64,000 nucleotides of DNA from Hyaloperonospora brassicae (taxonomy: Eukaryota; Oomycota; Peronosporomycetes; Peronosporales; Peronosporaceae), in assembly GCA_947650285.1 (NCBI GenBank), contig CANTFL010001207.1, positions 1-64,000 of the forward strand. The letters run 5' to 3'. Shown here in pieces: positions 22,140-32,668 of the stretch. The position numbers and the translations under genes are program-made. Each line of letters opens with the position of its first letter. Position 1 is the first letter of the stretch. The notes under the pieces were generated by a model, which ran no database searches, was not told where the DNA came from, and was given only the letters and a program-made list of their open reading frames with translations.

Positions 22140-22290
22140 TTGAGGTGAAGTGCAGCCAAAGCTTTACAACACATTTCCCAAAAGATCGACGTCTCGACAA
22201 CCGAAGTTGACGCTTTACTTTGCACTGAGAATACAAGTACAAAAGCCAAGTCACACATGCAACTACGGTTTACCTATTCATCTACCACAA
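22140..22290 (-). other. Probable ITS2 remnant attached to the LSU fragment
   Basis: Directly upstream of the LSU start on the minus strand, where ITS2 belongs. It has a TTGGCTTTTGTACTTGT-type run, GGTTGTCGAGACG, GGAAATGTGTTGT and TTTGGCTGCACTTCA, which resemble the end of ITS2 in the downy mildew and Phytophthora family as I know it. No 5.8S sequence was found further upstream. The outer border is uncertain. Confidence 0.5.
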
Positions 22291-22299
22291 CCAGAAAAA

Positions 22300-24777
22300 A
22301 AGATTCAATTGACGTAGTCCAGCCGTAAGGCCAATCATACCGCGAATCGAATACTTCTTCATATATATAGTCACATACGTTAAGCTCGTACAGTATGATC
22401 AACACAGTGTAAAGTATGCAAGCGAACTTGTACTCCTGGGCACACACGATGAGAGCATTAGTGTGCTATAAAATTAAGCGTACTTTAATCTTAGGTTTTC
22501 ACGGATGCGCTCGTTCAAAGCGCATCTGTCATCTTCCCCGTAAGTATGATGTCGCGCTTAAAATACTTGAGCCTGATATTCGCTAGTTGATAATAAAGAT
22601 CAGAGTCGTTGTACACCCATAGTAGACAAGGGGAAGGGCTGACATTACCGCTATCTATTATAATTTTCTAGATCAGAATTATCTCGCATATCAATCGACG
22701 CGTCAAACATATTGACATCCTTACGAATGCAACAAAAGGTGAGCTATCTGCTAGCCTTCTTGGTGTATGTTGACCGCAGGGCGATCCGACCTACTGGCAC
22801 TGGCCCTTCTGGTACACATCAGAATGCTGTCGCACTTTTGCTACAAATTTGATTTTTACGTTACTTATCCTGATAGCGTATGAGTAAGCATTGTTTTAAT
22901 GGCACGAGAATCTACAGGCGTGACATTACGCTTATCGACTGATTGTCACGACAGACCATGCATCCGTGCGACTACTTCAGACAAGGAGAAAAGAATATGT
23001 GAAGACGTAAGTTATTTTGTAGGATCCGAATCCCCTATATATGTCTTGTGGGTGGAAACACGATGCCGAGATGACTTATTATGTCCAAGAATAGAGCCGT
23101 TCTACTCTCTGTCACACGGGTTTCTCGGAAAGCGTCCCATAAAATATGTAGAACGAATTTCAATGGTAAATCCGACCACAAGAATCGTTGTGTTTGTAAA
23201 GTAACCTATGTTTGGTCAATATTCGTCATGATCACGACACAGCTAGTGAGATATCGTGTGTGCTGAGGTTAAGTTTGTTCGACATAATTATCCTACGTAA
23301 AACGCTGGATATTCTCTCGAGCCTTAAGCTTTTCGCAACGCGCTACAGAATTTGTTGGTGTCGGCACAACATGCTTTACAAGTCCCAAAAGCCTTTTTGT
23401 TGCGAATTTTACATCTACAATCCCAGACTTTGACACGTCTCGTTCTTTCAGGGCGTTCCAAGCTTCGCCTTTGCCGTAATATTGCCGTCGCTTGCCGTGA
23501 AACACCTAGATGCTGAAATGTGGCTACCCACTTGACGCGTGAAGTTTCGATGAATTCGTTTGACCTCCTTTCGTTTTTTCTGTTAACAAAAATGATCAAC
23601 ATGGCCGCGCCGAATGACCGACCGACGATCTTATGCGTTCGTATGCAGCCTCCTATATTTTGATTTGTTCAAAATGAAAGGATCCGTGATCGTTAGACGG
23701 ATCACGGTATGTTAGTAGGCACAAGAGGAAATGTGTCGCTCATACTGAGCAAAGTAGCAATCTTCACAAATGTTACTATACACACGTGCAATGAACTTCT
23801 ACAACCCATGATACGTGCGGATATCAGCTAGTCAACTCAACTAGAAAGCTTAGTTGGATCAAGAACTCTGTGCTATATTTGTCCACTTTATATCCTTTGC
23901 GTAATGTGCTGCGTAGCTGGTTTTAGTATGCCTAAGCACAAACAGGAACGTTGACTACCTGCTCACCATTTATTGCGACCGTCTATCATTATTGACTGGA
24001 TGACTCATCGAATATGGCTAAGCAGTCAACGACAATTGGCATATATTGCTACCAAGTGCTAATTGAAAAAAACGAGGACATTATTGACGAACACCCGCTA
24101 AGATGATCTGCGCATCGACATGTACAGCTCCTGAATGTCATGTACTGGTCATCCCTGACGCGTGTCGATCAAGAATGTGAATCTCGAACTAGATTGCATG
24201 TCATCACAGCGAGAGCTCGATCGTGCTTATCGGCACAGGGGAATCTGGACATAACACCATGCAATCTCATTACGCGGACGATCTTTAAATATCTACCTAC
24301 AACAGTTGCCGACGTCACGACTTTTTCGGCAGCTCGTAATATTATTGTAGCTATGTTTCATAGGTGACTTTTTTAAACCAGAAATCCGGACTGATGAGGG
24401 ATGCCGTCATGACAGATGCTTTCGGTTGACACTAGAAACAACAGCCGTTTACAATGTCATTTGAGGAAACAGCGAGGATACGTAGCCATTGTGGGAGGTG
24501 AACGACGAGTTATTGTTGTTTGTCGAGGTTCAGGCACTGTAATGCACGGCAGAAGAGGATATTCTAACAAGCATCAAATTCGGGGCTCCGTTGACGCGAT
24601 GCCTCTTGTACAACAGTCTATGATGGCGTGGCAAAACAATGTTTGTCGCACTCCGAGTATCAATACGAAGTCATTGTAGTGGTGACAACTCTACAGTTCA
24701 AAAGTGAAGCTTTCGTTTCCAAAATTGTATACGATCTCTTTGCCTTCTCGATCTGACACTACTGATATTGTATATTG
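22300..24777. other. AT-rich intergenic DNA with a possible decayed coding block
   Basis: No gene is recognised. On the minus strand, 23602-23293 has two overlapping frames that together read like one protein with a frameshift (RVKWVATFQHLGVSRQA, then WNALKERDVSKSGIVDVK), probably a remnant of an unknown gene or element. Composition becomes GC-richer towards the hydroxylase gene. Confidence 0.4.
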
Positions 24778-24780
24778 CCG

Positions 24781-25656
24781 TCACGATGTTATTGTATCGG
24801 CCTCACGGAACGTGTGAAAGACTTTGTCCCAAAGCGAAAACCGCTTGGCAAAGTTGTAGCGCTGACGAGTGTGGTGGAGGTCGTGATCATGCACTCGCAA
24901 ACAAATGCCAGTCACGTTATGAAGCAGCGGCATTTGAGGGAACGACACGCCCTTGATGTCCAAACCCGAGTGACCTGCGACTTCCACGTACGTCTTGTAC
25001 GCAAGCAGCAGGTGCAACTGAAGATCGGAGAGCGGAAAGCCAAGACTCCACGCAAGGCAGAACGGTATCACATTGGTGAGAGCCAAATCCATGCCGTCTT
25101 GCGCATACGTCGACAGCGGGCACGGGTGAAGATGCACGTGGTGCCGCTTGTGGACGTTCTTGTACAGCCACGGAACGCGGTGGCACGTCCAGTGAACCAC
25201 AAAGTGGAAGAAGTCAAAGATGATCTCAAAGAGCAGCGATTTGGGGACAAACACGATGAACTCGACCAGAAACGTCTGCCAGTCCAGACTGCCTTGTATG
25301 GATCGAGCAGTCTGCTTTGCAAACCAGAACGACGCGCACTCGGTGGGCACCACGACCCGCAAGATGCTGAAGTAGACGGATCTGATCTGCTCGTTCGTGA
25401 GCTGCATCCGCTTCTTGCCTTGAATCTGAGGCTTCTTGGTCGCAATCCACTCGAACCACTTGACCATCGCCACGATACGCAGCAAACTCACGCTGTAGAT
25501 CAGAAGCAACTGCACGTGCATTGCAGTTGAGTCGCTGCTGCGATGCACTAGCAACAATGAGGTGTAAGTGAAGAGACCAATGCTGCAGATGAATGCGTTG
25601 ATGAACGCGTAGTATTTGCAGCGCCGAGCGACCAGCTCGAGCATGCCGCTCGACAT
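24781..25656 (-). CDS. Fatty acid hydroxylase superfamily protein (sterol desaturase-like)
   Basis: 291 residues, intact, single exon. Members are membrane-bound di-iron oxygenases of the endoplasmic reticulum that hydroxylate or desaturate sterols or fatty acids. The three histidine clusters are complete: HFVVHWTCH (residues 151-159), HKRHH (169-173) and HDHDLHH (256-262). Hydrophobic stretches lie at about 17-37, 47-66, 128-150 and 192-222. The start ATG at 25656 is supported by an in-frame TGA shortly upstream. It is the source or sister of the broken copy at 1105-1930, which is in the opposite orientation. Which substrate it uses cannot be said: the family includes C-4 methylsterol oxidase, C-5 sterol desaturase and others. 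Confidence 0.93.
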   Translation of the reverse strand: MSSGMLELVARRCKYYAFINAFICSIGLFTYTSLLLVHRSSDSTAMHVQLLLIYSVSLLRIVAMVKWFEWIATKKPQIQGKKRMQLTNEQIRSVYFSILRVVVPTECASFWFAKQTARSIQGSLDWQTFLVEFIVFVPKSLLFEIIFDFFHFVVHWTCHRVPWLYKNVHKRHHVHLHPCPLSTYAQDGMDLALTNVIPFCLAWSLGFPLSDLQLHLLLAYKTYVEVAGHSGLDIKGVSFPQMPLLHNVTGICLRVHDHDLHHTRQRYNFAKRFSLWDKVFHTFREADTITS

Positions 25657-25868
25657 TGGTGGATGCTGTTTTGCAGGTCAGTCAGTGGCGCTACCGGCGG
25701 CGGCATTGTTCTCGATAGTGACATGACAGCTGGTGCTGTAAAAGTCAGTCGGACGAGTCCCAAAGTGAGAATAATTGAGGGATGTAGATTGAAAACAGGG
25801 GCAAACATACAATATAGCGCCGCGGTAAAAACGTTGATGGGTAGCTGCGAGAATCGATACTGGCACAA
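25657..25868 (-). promoter_or_regulatory. Upstream region of the hydroxylase gene
   Basis: The sequence between the start codon and about 25870 should hold the 5' leader and promoter. No clear TATA or CCAAT box was seen. A short open frame overlaps the start in another frame (25548-25868) and is likely chance. Confidence 0.25.
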
Positions 25869-27270
25869 ATGAGACGCTTACATTGGACCAGGTCTTCTGT
25901 ATCTCGTGCTATTTGTAAGTTATCCGTGCAGCAAGAATTGTTGGAAGTATACCCTCAGCTCGCATGGCCGGCAATTCGACGCTTTCTTTTCTTTCGGCAT
26001 TGTACAAAAAGGCTTCGCGGAATGACACCTTTGTGTGTTCACTTGTCAACACATCTTAAACGTGTGTTGGGCTTTTGCGTATTGTCTACTGCCGCGTTAA
26101 TCTGGATGCAATAGCGTAAGTAGACATAGTCTTGGCAACTCGCTACACCAACGTCTCGACAACTCGCTGCAAGCGGGCCAAATTGCAAAGGCAGAGCTAA
26201 AGTATAACTCGCAACGGCGGCTGCTGCGATGAGGAGACATTCAGTGCCACGAATAAATCGGAGGTCGACTTAACGTCACACGGATGTAGCTTTCTCTGTC
26301 ACTGCAACCAGCTTGCACGGATGAATGACTTCCGAACAAGCGCACAATTTGGTCTCACAGAACCGTGCTATTCGTAAGTTTATATCTTGCAGGACTTGAT
26401 CAGTTGAAGTTGTATCTACTGCTTATAAAGGTGAGACCCGTGCGCGAGCTACTTCAGCTTTCGGATTTACCACTGATCGAGCCGATAGCCAAAGTCTTTG
26501 TGAGTGAAAGGGTAAACATTGATGCATTCGATATAACACGCTGGACTTGCTGCTGCCATTACAGTGATAAAGATGCATGTGCGCACAGAATATGTCGCGA
26601 TAGGTTTATTGCCAAGGCGTTTCCAGGTGATAAACGATTACAAACGCTTTTTGCAGCATCATCTGAAGCACATGCGTACTCGCGGCGTTCAGTTTGTCCA
26701 AAACCAAGGCGCTACGAGGCCTCTCGAAAGTTGGATGCCGTCGGTGGCGGATCGGACGCTGTTTCTTGTAACACAGTGTGATATGGTCGGATGCTTACCT
26801 CGAGCTGAATTGCGAATAGCATTACCGCCGCATTCCTACTACCAGATTTCGTTTCATTCGCAAGTGGCATGACGGAAACCATCCAGAACTATGCGCGCCA
26901 GCAGCAAGTCAGCTCGTAGTTGCTCGGCTTGTTTTAGTGTCCCTAGAACTGTCAATCGACTTATTTCTGGCCGCAACTGCGATACGTGCGTATTATTTGA
27001 TGCAAGCAGAAGCTGACACACTCTACTCGAAGCATTGCACGAGCCGCTGCCTCCAAGTTTTGTGCCGGAATGTCTGTCACGTATCGTTTGCGTGGCCCTA
27101 TCGCATCGAAATCTATCTAGCATTTCTTTTGCTCAATCCAATACGCAGTCGACAACTGGCCTCTCCAAGCATTCTTCATGCAGGCCGATACTTTTCTTGA
27201 GACCAAGTCGAACGTCGGTCTCGTCGTGTTATTAACGGAGATCAGTGCGCTGACGTGCCCAACTAACCAA
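25869..27270 (+). other. Unidentified region with several protein-like open frames
   Basis: GC content is like the gene island. Plus-strand frames at 25869-26114, 26365-26781, 26564-26872 and 27035-27235 overlap or abut in different phases, as would a multi-exon or frameshifted gene. The second-to-last contains RRFQVINDYKRFLQHHLKHM and PRAELRIALPPHSYYQISF. A stretch near 26900-26990 reads CSACFSVPRTVNRLISGRNC and DTC, two CxxC pairs spaced as in degenerate FYVE-like zinc fingers of oomycete START proteins. I cannot build a convincing gene model, and a function should not be assigned. Confidence 0.3.
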
Positions 27271-27531
27271 GCTTTATAAATGCAAGGCAGAGAATGCCTG
27301 CTTGTGATGCCTCCACTGCGTGACAATGTGTCTCTGACCCCCTGACAAGCAAAGCAAACTATCTCTCCGTATTTGTACAAGTGCTGCCATGTCCTGGCGT
27401 GCTCGCATTTTTCTGATAACGTTGGCTGAGCTGACATAAATATACACGGGCTGTTGGAACGACTCGACCTGTAGAGGCGACTTCCCGACGTAACTTGGAC
27501 CAACAAGCAAGATAAGCACACACACACACAC

Positions 27532-28425
27532 CTAGAGCACGTACGAGAGCAGGCGGATCCACGGCGAGACCTGATCCAATTGATCCATTTGCATCGAGAT
27601 CCGGTGGATAACGAACGACAGTCCGTTACACACGCGATCCATCGTGTCAAACATGATCATCGCAGAGGCCGCTGGCGGTGCACTTGCCGGTTGGGGACTG
27701 CAAGCTGTCGCCACAAGTATCAGTAGCAGCAACACTGCGAGGACAAAGCCGGGCGGGTCAGTGACTGACGCTGCACACACGTAAATGAAGGACGAAAACG
27801 TGCGGAGACTTGGCCGTCGACGGAACGCCGAAGCTGCCGTGTTGGTCGTGAGTGCACTGCCTCCATTTGTGCGCGGAGCCAGCGGTGGCAGCAGCGTCAC
27901 GCGCGGACCCTGTTGTTTGGCCGGAATAGTTGCCATCTGGGTCTCGGCAGGATACAACGACGCAATGAGCGCCTTGAGCAGCAAATTCACCTGCAACGCT
28001 TCTGCTGAATGAATGCCAGCTTGTTGTCGACACAGTGGACACAAGTGGGCGCGCTGCGGCAGGCCAGGAGCTCGACGGGACGGCGACAGCAAAGTCGAGC
28101 CATGTGCCCATGCTGTCAAGATACAGCCGCGATCAAAGTTGTGTCTACAATCACACAATCAAACAGAGGTAAGCAGATGATCAGACGAGTGAGTGTTATC
28201 AACAAATGACTGCAAAAGCTCTGTGCAAGTCCCACCACCTATCGATCAGTGTACGTACCCGCAGGGCAGCGTAACGGGGAAGCACAGGATGTCGAAGCAG
28301 ATCGAGCAGCGCAGGTCCTCATACGGACAGACGAGTGGAGACGGCGGCCGACGACGACGAGAGGCAGCGGCAGCGATTGCGAGCTGCAGCGGCTGCGGTA
28401 GGCACCGGAACGAGGCGGCGGTCAT
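27532..28425 (-). CDS. RING-like E3 ubiquitin ligase candidate with transmembrane segment (2 exons)
   Basis: Exon 1 is 28425-28259, the intron 28258-28145 (GTACGT...TGTAG, 114 bp) and exon 2 28144-27532, giving 259 residues. The intron splits the conserved CGH of the RING. Ligands are C40, C43, C55, H57, C63, C91 and C94, but the fifth position is Asp60 (CGHNFDRGC in place of CGHNFC), so the finger is degenerate. The linker before CPLCR is long. A hydrophobic segment at about 188-204 (FVLAVLLLLILVATACS) would anchor it in a membrane. Inferred role: membrane-bound ubiquitin ligase. An alternative 3' end would use a further 51-bp intron (27544-27494, GTACGT...CAAG) and continue to 27274, giving about 328 residues. 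Confidence 0.72.
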
Positions 28426-30814
28426 GACGCGAGTGTGTTGGTGCGCCTGATAATTGGGAACAGTGTGGGTGTGGGTGTGTCTTCAGGAAGAGACGTGATG
28501 GGTTTTAGCCAATGGCGGGGCTGGAAGCACGTCGATTGGATGAAATGGTCGCCGAAGGTGGATGCACAGAGAACATTCCGGTGATTCCTTTGACGAGATG
28601 GGTACGAGAGATGCACTGACGACGCGCAATGCACGACGAGAACGATCAGGTTTGCCAAATGGCAATATGAGCACTTCAGTTGGAGGTAGCGGTCGCACCG
28701 AGAGCGCATGAGGCAACAAGGAACAGCAGAAGTACAGAGGAGCGAGGCCATGTCAGCTATGAGTTCGAATAGTCTGCCTTTTGTAAGGACAGACATCAGA
28801 AGCTGCGTTTACGCGTTGACTGGTGCGACGCTTGAGCGAGACAACTGACTCTCTCTGCATGCAGACTGCTCATGCCAGTGGAAAGGACAGTCGCTGCAAT
28901 GCGTGACGACTTTCTACATGAAACGAGACGGCATTGCGGTTTGCAGGAGACTGCCACGGAAGATTTGGCGAACGTACGTTCATGCCACACGTGATCTGCA
29001 CAGTGGCGTGAATGCGATGAAGTGGGGTGGGTGTTTGTGCGAGCACCATCTTGTGCAAAGATACAAAGGCCGCGAAAAGGGGAAGAGGAGCGTATCTGAA
29101 GTCGCATAAAGCTGTAGCTGTAGTCTTGACGGTATGGCTGCACATTGGTCTGTAGCTGTCATCGTCATTGGTCTGTAGTGGTCGTCATTTGGTCTGTAGT
29201 GGTCGTCATTTGGTCTGTAGTGGTCGAATTTTGGGTTGTAGCGGTCGCCCTTGTTGGACACATTGTTAATACAAAAGGGTTCCAGTGTTCGTCGAATGAT
29301 GCCGTCTGATGCAACTTGCTTGGAACATGAGTGTGACCCACTATCACTTGTCATTTCTATCCATACCGTCCGTCTATGCGTCAGCACATTGAAAGATAGG
29401 ATCCAGCATGCGTCGAGTCAAGTCACTTGGCGACGTCTCGAACAGCCAGTGCTGCAATGGACGAGCATCACGTTTCAATCCAGGCCTTTTGCACGCAAAG
29501 CGTTTGCCACATCCAGACCGCCCTGTGCAAAGTATAGCGCTATAGTACCGATCGCTGTACGGCAAACAGCATTTGGCTGCCTGCTCGTTTCTTGCGAGAA
29601 GAGGTTGAGAAGCGAGAAGACGTGCTTTCCGTGATAATGCTCGAGAAACCACGAGTCATATGCATATCACATCAAGAAGCAACACCTTTACGCAGAACGC
29701 TTGTCATGAGGTTGCAAATCGCAAGCGATTCTGGTGAGGGGGGGGTGCACGCGTATTCTACTGGGCTCTTCTGCACGCGGCCACAAATCCTGTCGTGCAA
29801 TCTTTTCTTCGGTCGTGGTATCATAGAGCGCCCGCCACTCTTGACCTCATCTCGCACCAGAGTCTTCACTTTCGTTAAGCTGCTTGCGCTAGCACCGATG
29901 GGTACATACGTACCGTTGATGACAAGACATGTAAGATGCCGTTAGGAGTAGTAACTCGATTCACGAGTCGGTCTTATAAATGCTTCGTGCCGTGATGTGT
30001 ACAAGATACAGAGGGGTTTACTCTGCGAACGATCGACTTCGAGCAACACGACAGCTACTGCGATACCGAGCACGGACGTGAGTATTGTACAGCAGTGCAG
30101 TGACAATACTCTGCTATCAGCGGGAGTGCAGGCAGATTGTGCGCATGGTGTCATGTGGGAATGTAAGAGCCACTGGTATTGTAAACGGCATTGCCTAGGA
30201 CGGCATTGTCCGAAGCAATGCTTTGCACAGTACCATTGGCGATAAATGCAGCATATTTAATTGTCAGCATGTTTCCGACTAGTAGCAATGCACGACCGAA
30301 TCGTAAGCAACAGCAGTCTGAGCTTGGACCGGGGCGGGGGATTCTTCCCCACTTGGGCTGCCATGTCGGTCAGGCCTACCATCACCACTTCCGCCGCATC
30401 TGTCAGCAGCGCTTGCTCGACTACGGTCAACTCAGTGACCACCCGCAGCTCCACGAGGCGACTACGTGGCACTCACTCGATCCGACTGGTCGTATCTCTC
30501 ATGACTGAGATCACTTGTTAACCGACAGGTGCAGTTTGTCGGTACAAAACACTCACATGTGCATGTCCAAACCCGCCCCACATCTCTAGTCGATGGGATG
30601 TGCTCTAGAGAACAACGTCATCGGAGATGTAGTACACCCAATGGATTTACAAGGCATGTGGTGGAGTCCCAACCCTTTGCAAGTTGTACGACATACAACT
30701 GAAGAGCTCTGGTCGACGCCGCTGCACTGCGTGGCCACCTACAAAGTCCCTCCTGCCCCCGCACGCGCATTGACGGTGCGCGCTTGCGTCTTTCGCTCGC
30801 GCGTGGCATTTCTC
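28426..30814. other. Intergenic region between RING gene and cathepsin gene
   Basis: 2.4 kb with gene-island composition but no recognised gene. Overlapping open frames on both strands (28796-29143 minus, 29592-29945 plus, 29672-29869 minus, 30257-30472 minus) have no known domain. The minus frame at 29869-29672 (RDEVKSGGRSMIPRPKKRL) looks most protein-like. A gene with introns cannot be excluded. Confidence 0.35.
29145..29229 (+). repeat. 21-bp tandem repeat, about four units
   Basis: Units of TTGGTCTGTAGTGGTCGTCA start near 29145 (diverged), 29168, 29189 and 29210. The middle two are exact. No coding or regulatory role is visible. Confidence 0.9.
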
Positions 30815-31057
30815 GACTCTGATTGGTCGAGACCGTGCTCCCCCTCGAGCATCGACTGGTCAAATATGCGCGGCTCGCTTCTCGCGTCCGATTGGCCAAA
30901 TCTCCAGAGAAAACGCGAATGATGGTCCCCCGCCTTCGTTGGATCTCTTCCATACAAACGTCAACATAGAGCGCGAGCTTCAAGCTCGTTGCCCTTCCCT
31001 CACTATTCTTTCCGCCTCAAGTTGCACACAGCGCCTCAGCACTCGTCGACGCGCAAC
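30815..31057 (+). promoter_or_regulatory. Promoter region of the cathepsin gene
   Basis: Two inverted CCAAT boxes in similar context (gattgg at 30821 and 30890) stand 230 and 160 bases before the ATG. A pyrimidine-rich CTCACTATTCTTTCC (about 30999-31013) resembles, with mismatches, the oomycete initiator core TCAYTYY and would put transcription start some 55 bases before the ATG. No TATA box is seen. Repeated tcgactctgattggtcgag-like words suggest a duplicated element. Confidence 0.4.
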
Positions 31058-32668
31058 ATGCGCGTGCTCTCTGTTCTCTTCGCCAGCAGCTTCGCGCTCG
31101 CCGACGCGCTCAAGTCGCTCGCCGAGTACGAGCGCGAGTTTGCGGCCTGGATGGAGACGCACTCGATGGCGTTCTCGAGCGCGCTCGAGTTTGCCACGCG
31201 GCTCGAGCACTACATTGCCAACGACATGTACATTGTCGAGCACAACGTGGAGAACGCGTGGACCGGCGTGACGCTCGGCCACAATGCGTTCTCGCACTTG
31301 TCGTTTGACGAGTTTAAGCGCCAGATGACGGGCCTCGCGGTGCCGGACGGGTACGTGGAGCAGCGACTGGCCGCGCGGGTGGACGGTCTGTACGCGGACG
31401 TGGAGACGCCGGACGCGTGGGACTGGCAGGAGAAGGGTGGCGTGACACCGGTCAAGAACCAGGGCATGTGCGGCTCATGCTGGGCGTTTTCTACTACGGG
31501 CGCGGTCGAAGGCGCTGCGTTTGTCGCTAGTGGGAAGCTGCCGAGTGTGTCGGAGCAGGAGCTCGTGGACTGCGACCACAATGGCGACATGGGCTGCAAT
31601 GGCGGGCTGATGGACCACGCGTTTGCGTGGATTGAGGAGAATGGCGGGCTGTGCAGCGAGGAGGACTATGAGTACGAGGCGAGGGCCCAAGTGTGTCGCA
31701 AGTGCGAGAAGAACGTGGTCAAGGTGACGGGGTTCCAGGACGTGAACCCGCAAGACGAACACGCGCTGAAGGTGGCGGTGGCGCAGCAGCCCGTGTCGGT
31801 GGCGATCGAAGCCGATCAAAAAGCGTTTCAGTTTTACAAGAGGGGCGTGTTCAACTTGACGTGCGGCACGCAGTTGGACCACGGCGTGCTCGTCGTGGGG
31901 TACGGGAGCGAGGACGGACAAAAGTTTTGGAAGGTCAAGAACTCGTGGGGGTCGACGTGGGGAGAGCAAGGGTTTATCCGTCTTTCACGGGAGGAGAGCG
32001 GACCCGCAGGACAGTGCGGCGTTGCATCTGTGCCCAGCTACCCGTTTGCGACGCTCATTTCCGACACAGCGACCCAAGATACTGACAAGGTGGAGGAGAT
32101 GCCATTGCCTGGACGTGCCGACGACGTTGTGGACTCGTTCCCAGCTGTGGAGGTACCTGACTTTCGTCTCGCGAACCTCGCGGACTTGTTCTCGTCGGCC
32201 CGTATCACGCAGTGTGGCGACGTTGGCAGCGCGGCAATCAAATTTGACCACTTGGAAGTGACTCCCACGTCGCCTCAGCGCGGTCAGCCCGTTGCGATCT
32301 CCGGCAATGGCGACGCGAAGCAAGACTTTGGGTCGGCAAACTTCGAGCTGGGCGTCAAGCTAGCTGGCATGCAGGTGTTTGCCCACGCTGGCGATCTGTG
32401 CGGGGACACGCACATCCCGCTTCCTCTCGGCCTGGGCCACATCGACGTGCATGGCTTTGCATGCCCTGTAGCGAAGGGCAAATCCACTGATCTGAAGGTG
32501 GACGTAAACCTGCCGATAATTGCGCCAGCCGGCAACTACGAGATCCAGCTGACCAGTGATGACGACAACAGCAGCCCGCTGTTTTGCGTGAACGTTGAGC
32601 TCGACTTGACGAACACGAACGATGTGCCGACGAAGTCTCGTGTGTACGAGCCTCTGGCGTTCATGTAA
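31058..32668 (+). CDS. Secreted papain-family cysteine protease (cathepsin) with C-terminal ML domain
   Basis: 536 residues, single exon. ATG at 31058 is chosen because it starts a signal peptide (MRVLSVLFASSFALADA). An I29-type inhibitory propeptide covers about residues 20-95. The mature C1A domain starts near 118; catalytic residues are Q135 and C141 (QGMCGSCWAFS), H275 (LDHGVLVVGYG) and N295 (KNSWGSTWG). After an acidic linker, residues 385-516 form an ML (MD-2-related lipid recognition) domain with its Cys residues (C386, C448, C469, C510). This fusion of a cathepsin with an ML domain is known from oomycetes. It is likely secreted or vacuolar; the ML part may bind a lipid and direct the protease to membranes (inference). 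Confidence 0.96.
   Translation: MRVLSVLFASSFALADALKSLAEYEREFAAWMETHSMAFSSALEFATRLEHYIANDMYIVEHNVENAWTGVTLGHNAFSHLSFDEFKRQMTGLAVPDGYVEQRLAARVDGLYADVETPDAWDWQEKGGVTPVKNQGMCGSCWAFSTTGAVEGAAFVASGKLPSVSEQELVDCDHNGDMGCNGGLMDHAFAWIEENGGLCSEEDYEYEARAQVCRKCEKNVVKVTGFQDVNPQDEHALKVAVAQQPVSVAIEADQKAFQFYKRGVFNLTCGTQLDHGVLVVGYGSEDGQKFWKVKNSWGSTWGEQGFIRLSREESGPAGQCGVASVPSYPFATLISDTATQDTDKVEEMPLPGRADDVVDSFPAVEVPDFRLANLADLFSSARITQCGDVGSAAIKFDHLEVTPTSPQRGQPVAISGNGDAKQDFGSANFELGVKLAGMQVFAHAGDLCGDTHIPLPLGLGHIDVHGFACPVAKGKSTDLKVDVNLPIIAPAGNYEIQLTSDDDNSSPLFCVNVELDLTNTNDVPTKSRVYEPLAFM

Noticed and set aside
31475..31969. 164-codon minus-strand frame opposite the cathepsin gene
   Set aside because: Shadow of a GC-rich coding sequence; no domain, while the plus strand has all catalytic motifs.
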